Below, piece by piece: positions 62,392 to 64,000 of a stretch of 64,000 nt of DNA. Source of the stretch: Pohlia nutans (lineage: Eukaryota > Streptophyta > Bryopsida > Bryales > Mniaceae); NCBI GenBank assembly GCA_022496805.1, contig CM040092.1, positions 15,270,113-15,334,112 of the forward strand. Reading direction: 5' to 3'. A program made the translations under genes and the position numbers. Every line of letters begins with the position of its first letter. Positions within the stretch are counted from its first letter, which is position 1. The notes beneath the pieces are model-generated. The model was not told where the DNA came from. It did not search any database and saw nothing but the letters and a program-made list of their open reading frames with translations.

Positions 62392-64000
62392 TGCAGCCCA
62401 CTGTCTTTCTCCTCTTGCGCAAACCGCAAGTCTCGGCGCTCAAACGACGGTCTTCTCCTCTGCGCCTGTATGATATGCGCGATCTCACTCTGCACATGCA
62501 AACTTCGAGGCATTTATCTTCCAAGGTATTGTAAACTCCCATCTCAACCACGCTGTGAACGATGCAAATTCTCTTGATTAGCAAGGGCAACTTCGAACAA
62601 CTAGTTTAGGGATTTGAGGACCTCTATAATATTGAGCGTGAACTATACTGCGCTCCTTGATGAATTGTTTTCATAGCATACATTGATGCAACAGAGGAGT
62701 GTAGTTTCGATGAAGCAAAGACATTGCCATCCATTTAGCATGCGTACGACTCTGAAACAACACAGAATTTCCTCTAACTTTGTTGGATGACTCACCACCT
62801 CAGTTGTGTCTGTAATGTATATGAAATTTTTGGTAGGGCTGGTGGATCTTGGGGTGCGAAGGTGGTGGCTGAACACAAACACCCACAACTTCAGGTATAT
62901 CGAGTCGCTACTCAGCTGAATACCATACTAGGCAATTCCTCCCCAATACGTATCTGAGTAACAATTTCATGCGCAATCCAGTTTTGAACAACGGAAACTA
63001 CATCTGCAAAGTGTAGTGCGGAAATTAGGAGGTAGAGAGTTTGCACTGCCAACTGCTGGAGCAAGGGAGGTTGCAATCTGCTTTTTAATCTAATGCAGAA
63101 CGAAAGAGAGCCGGCCTATTGTCGAGGGTTCCAATCCAGTGCCAATAAATGACAAACATCAACACGTTGTGTCACGTATTATGTTGGTAGGTGGACTTTA
63201 CATGCCTCGATGTTTTGTTTTCTGTGATTGACGTTGTAATGATGTAGTTTTCATGTATGTTTTGCCTGGATTAAACGGTAGGTAGTATGTCAATGACAGG
63301 AGTTGAGTTTCTTAAGTTATGTAGTTTTAGTTTCAGTCGTAATACTAATTTCTGCCAGAACACTATGTTTTTCCATGGATAAATAGACTTCTGCACTCAC
63401 ACTTCTGAGTACCAACTGTAGTATTCCTTGATACTTGTCATGTGAATAATTTGAGCACTTGAATCCATTGAATTAATTGAATTGCTCATTGTCGTAGTAG
63501 AGTTTGGTTACTGTGATATCAACAATCTTTATTGCTACTGCTACGGTTGTGAAATTATGTGCTGGGATTTAGAAGGGTGTTGAAAATCAATCCTCATCAT
63601 TACTATACCCATGTATCAGTAGGCAGTACCTTAAGGAAATCAGATCTTGCTAGAGTGTCTAGTTACGATTTTATTTTTTTTCCCCTTCTTGTCAGGGTCA
63701 TGGGCAATTTGTTGCCTTGGGCGCATATGCACTGTTTCTAGTGGTTGAAAGAAGTGTGAATGCTTGGGGGTGGACGAAGTCTCTTGTTTGGAGATGGCTG
63801 ACACTTGATCAGGGGTCATATAACCAGATTTAACCATGCAATAACCATGAGATAAGCATGGTTATACATTGCGTCAGTTGCTTGCTTGTTGATGGATATG
63901 GGATCCAAGGATCTTCAAGAAATCCTTACTGCATGTTTGTAAGATATGTAGAACCTACAGACTGATTCTTATTAGATGTACCGTGTATTGGTATTACAGT
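62392..64000 (-). other. Upstream region of the CACTA gene, no other exon found
   Basis: Minus-strand candidates upstream of ATG 62391 include an open stretch at 62590-62369 in another frame (SYRRRGEDRRLSAETCG); it may be an alternative leader exon. TACTG motifs recur after 63400. No DDE transposase (TNPD/TNP2) homology is visible before the window edge. Confidence 0.45.

Larger units (their letters stand above)
49383..64000 (-). mobile_element. Large CACTA (En/Spm) element, left (3') end to beyond window
   Basis: CACTACTAGAAAATCTGTG at 49383 is the canonical CACTA terminus, preceded by ACA (predicted 3-bp duplication). It is followed by short dispersed TACTGT/ACAGTA motifs as in CACTA subterminal regions, a long non-coding stretch, and a minus-strand gene with a Ptta/En/Spm-like domain. 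Because the gene points toward 49383, this is the element's 3' end; the 5' end, and a TNPD-type main transposase if present, would lie to the right of 64000. No matching TTTTCTAGTAGTG was found in the window; TTTCTAGTGGTTG at 63735 is similar but not convincing. The interval is at least 14.6 kb. The alternative is a small terminal fragment beside an unrelated host gene. Confidence 0.6.

Noticed and set aside
63735..63750. TTTCTAGTGGTTG as the right end of the CACTA element
   Set aside because: Mismatch within the invariant CACTA core, no ACA flank and no inverted match to the next bases of the 49383 end.

Overview
The window looks like nuclear DNA of a land plant with a large, repeat-rich genome. 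The signs are long AT-rich non-coding stretches, spliced genes with GT-AG introns, Ty1/copia, LINE, hAT and CACTA remnants, many MITE-like inverted-repeat elements, and one plant bHLH gene of the FLOWERING BHLH (bHLH80/122/130-like) type. I cannot name the species. A seed-free vascular plant would fit the gene density and style, but that is a guess. No tRNA, rRNA, CRISPR or organellar gene was seen.

Layout. 0.7-3.6 kb: decayed Ty1/copia element (gag, zinc knuckle, protease, integrase; no reverse transcriptase). 3.6-7.1 kb: low-complexity and tandem-repeat DNA with a GC-rich block that has open frames but no convincing gene. 7.5-8.0 kb: one unrecognised minus-strand ORF. 8.3-8.5 kb: telomere-like 12-bp minisatellite. 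9.0-13.8 kb: a long decayed minus-strand gene with a DDE-transposase-like layout that I cannot assign to a known superfamily, split by a 339-bp CACTA-type MITE. 14-36 kb: no host gene found; a graveyard of TIR elements, including a recurrent family with TTAACCCCTAAA-type ends, CACTA-type MITEs with 3-bp target duplications, a Stowaway-like element and an element filled with a ~180-bp tandem repeat. 36.2-39.2 kb: the only clear host gene, an intact two-coding-exon bHLH factor (422 aa) with a probable spliced uORF in its leader. 39.6-43.2 kb: small MITEs. 43.3-46.0 kb: decayed hAT-type transposase broken by a second copy of the same CACTA MITE. 48.6-49.3 kb: LINE ORF1-like fragment.

49.38 kb to the window end: probably one large CACTA (En/Spm) element running off the right edge. 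Its terminal sequence CACTACTAGAAAA starts at 49383 and is followed by dense TACTGT/ACAGTA motifs. Inside it, on the minus strand (62391 to 54262), I reconstructed a 16-exon gene whose splice phases all agree. It encodes about 1,229 residues with an SR-protein-like Arg/Ser region, a plant Ptta/En/Spm transposase-like domain and a C-terminal coiled coil. Its only visible defect is one in-frame TAA in exon 3. This is the most interesting object in the window: a large, nearly intact, RS-domain-bearing CACTA accessory protein, or a host gene derived from one.

All exon joins, domain calls and families were read by eye; none was checked by search or expression data.
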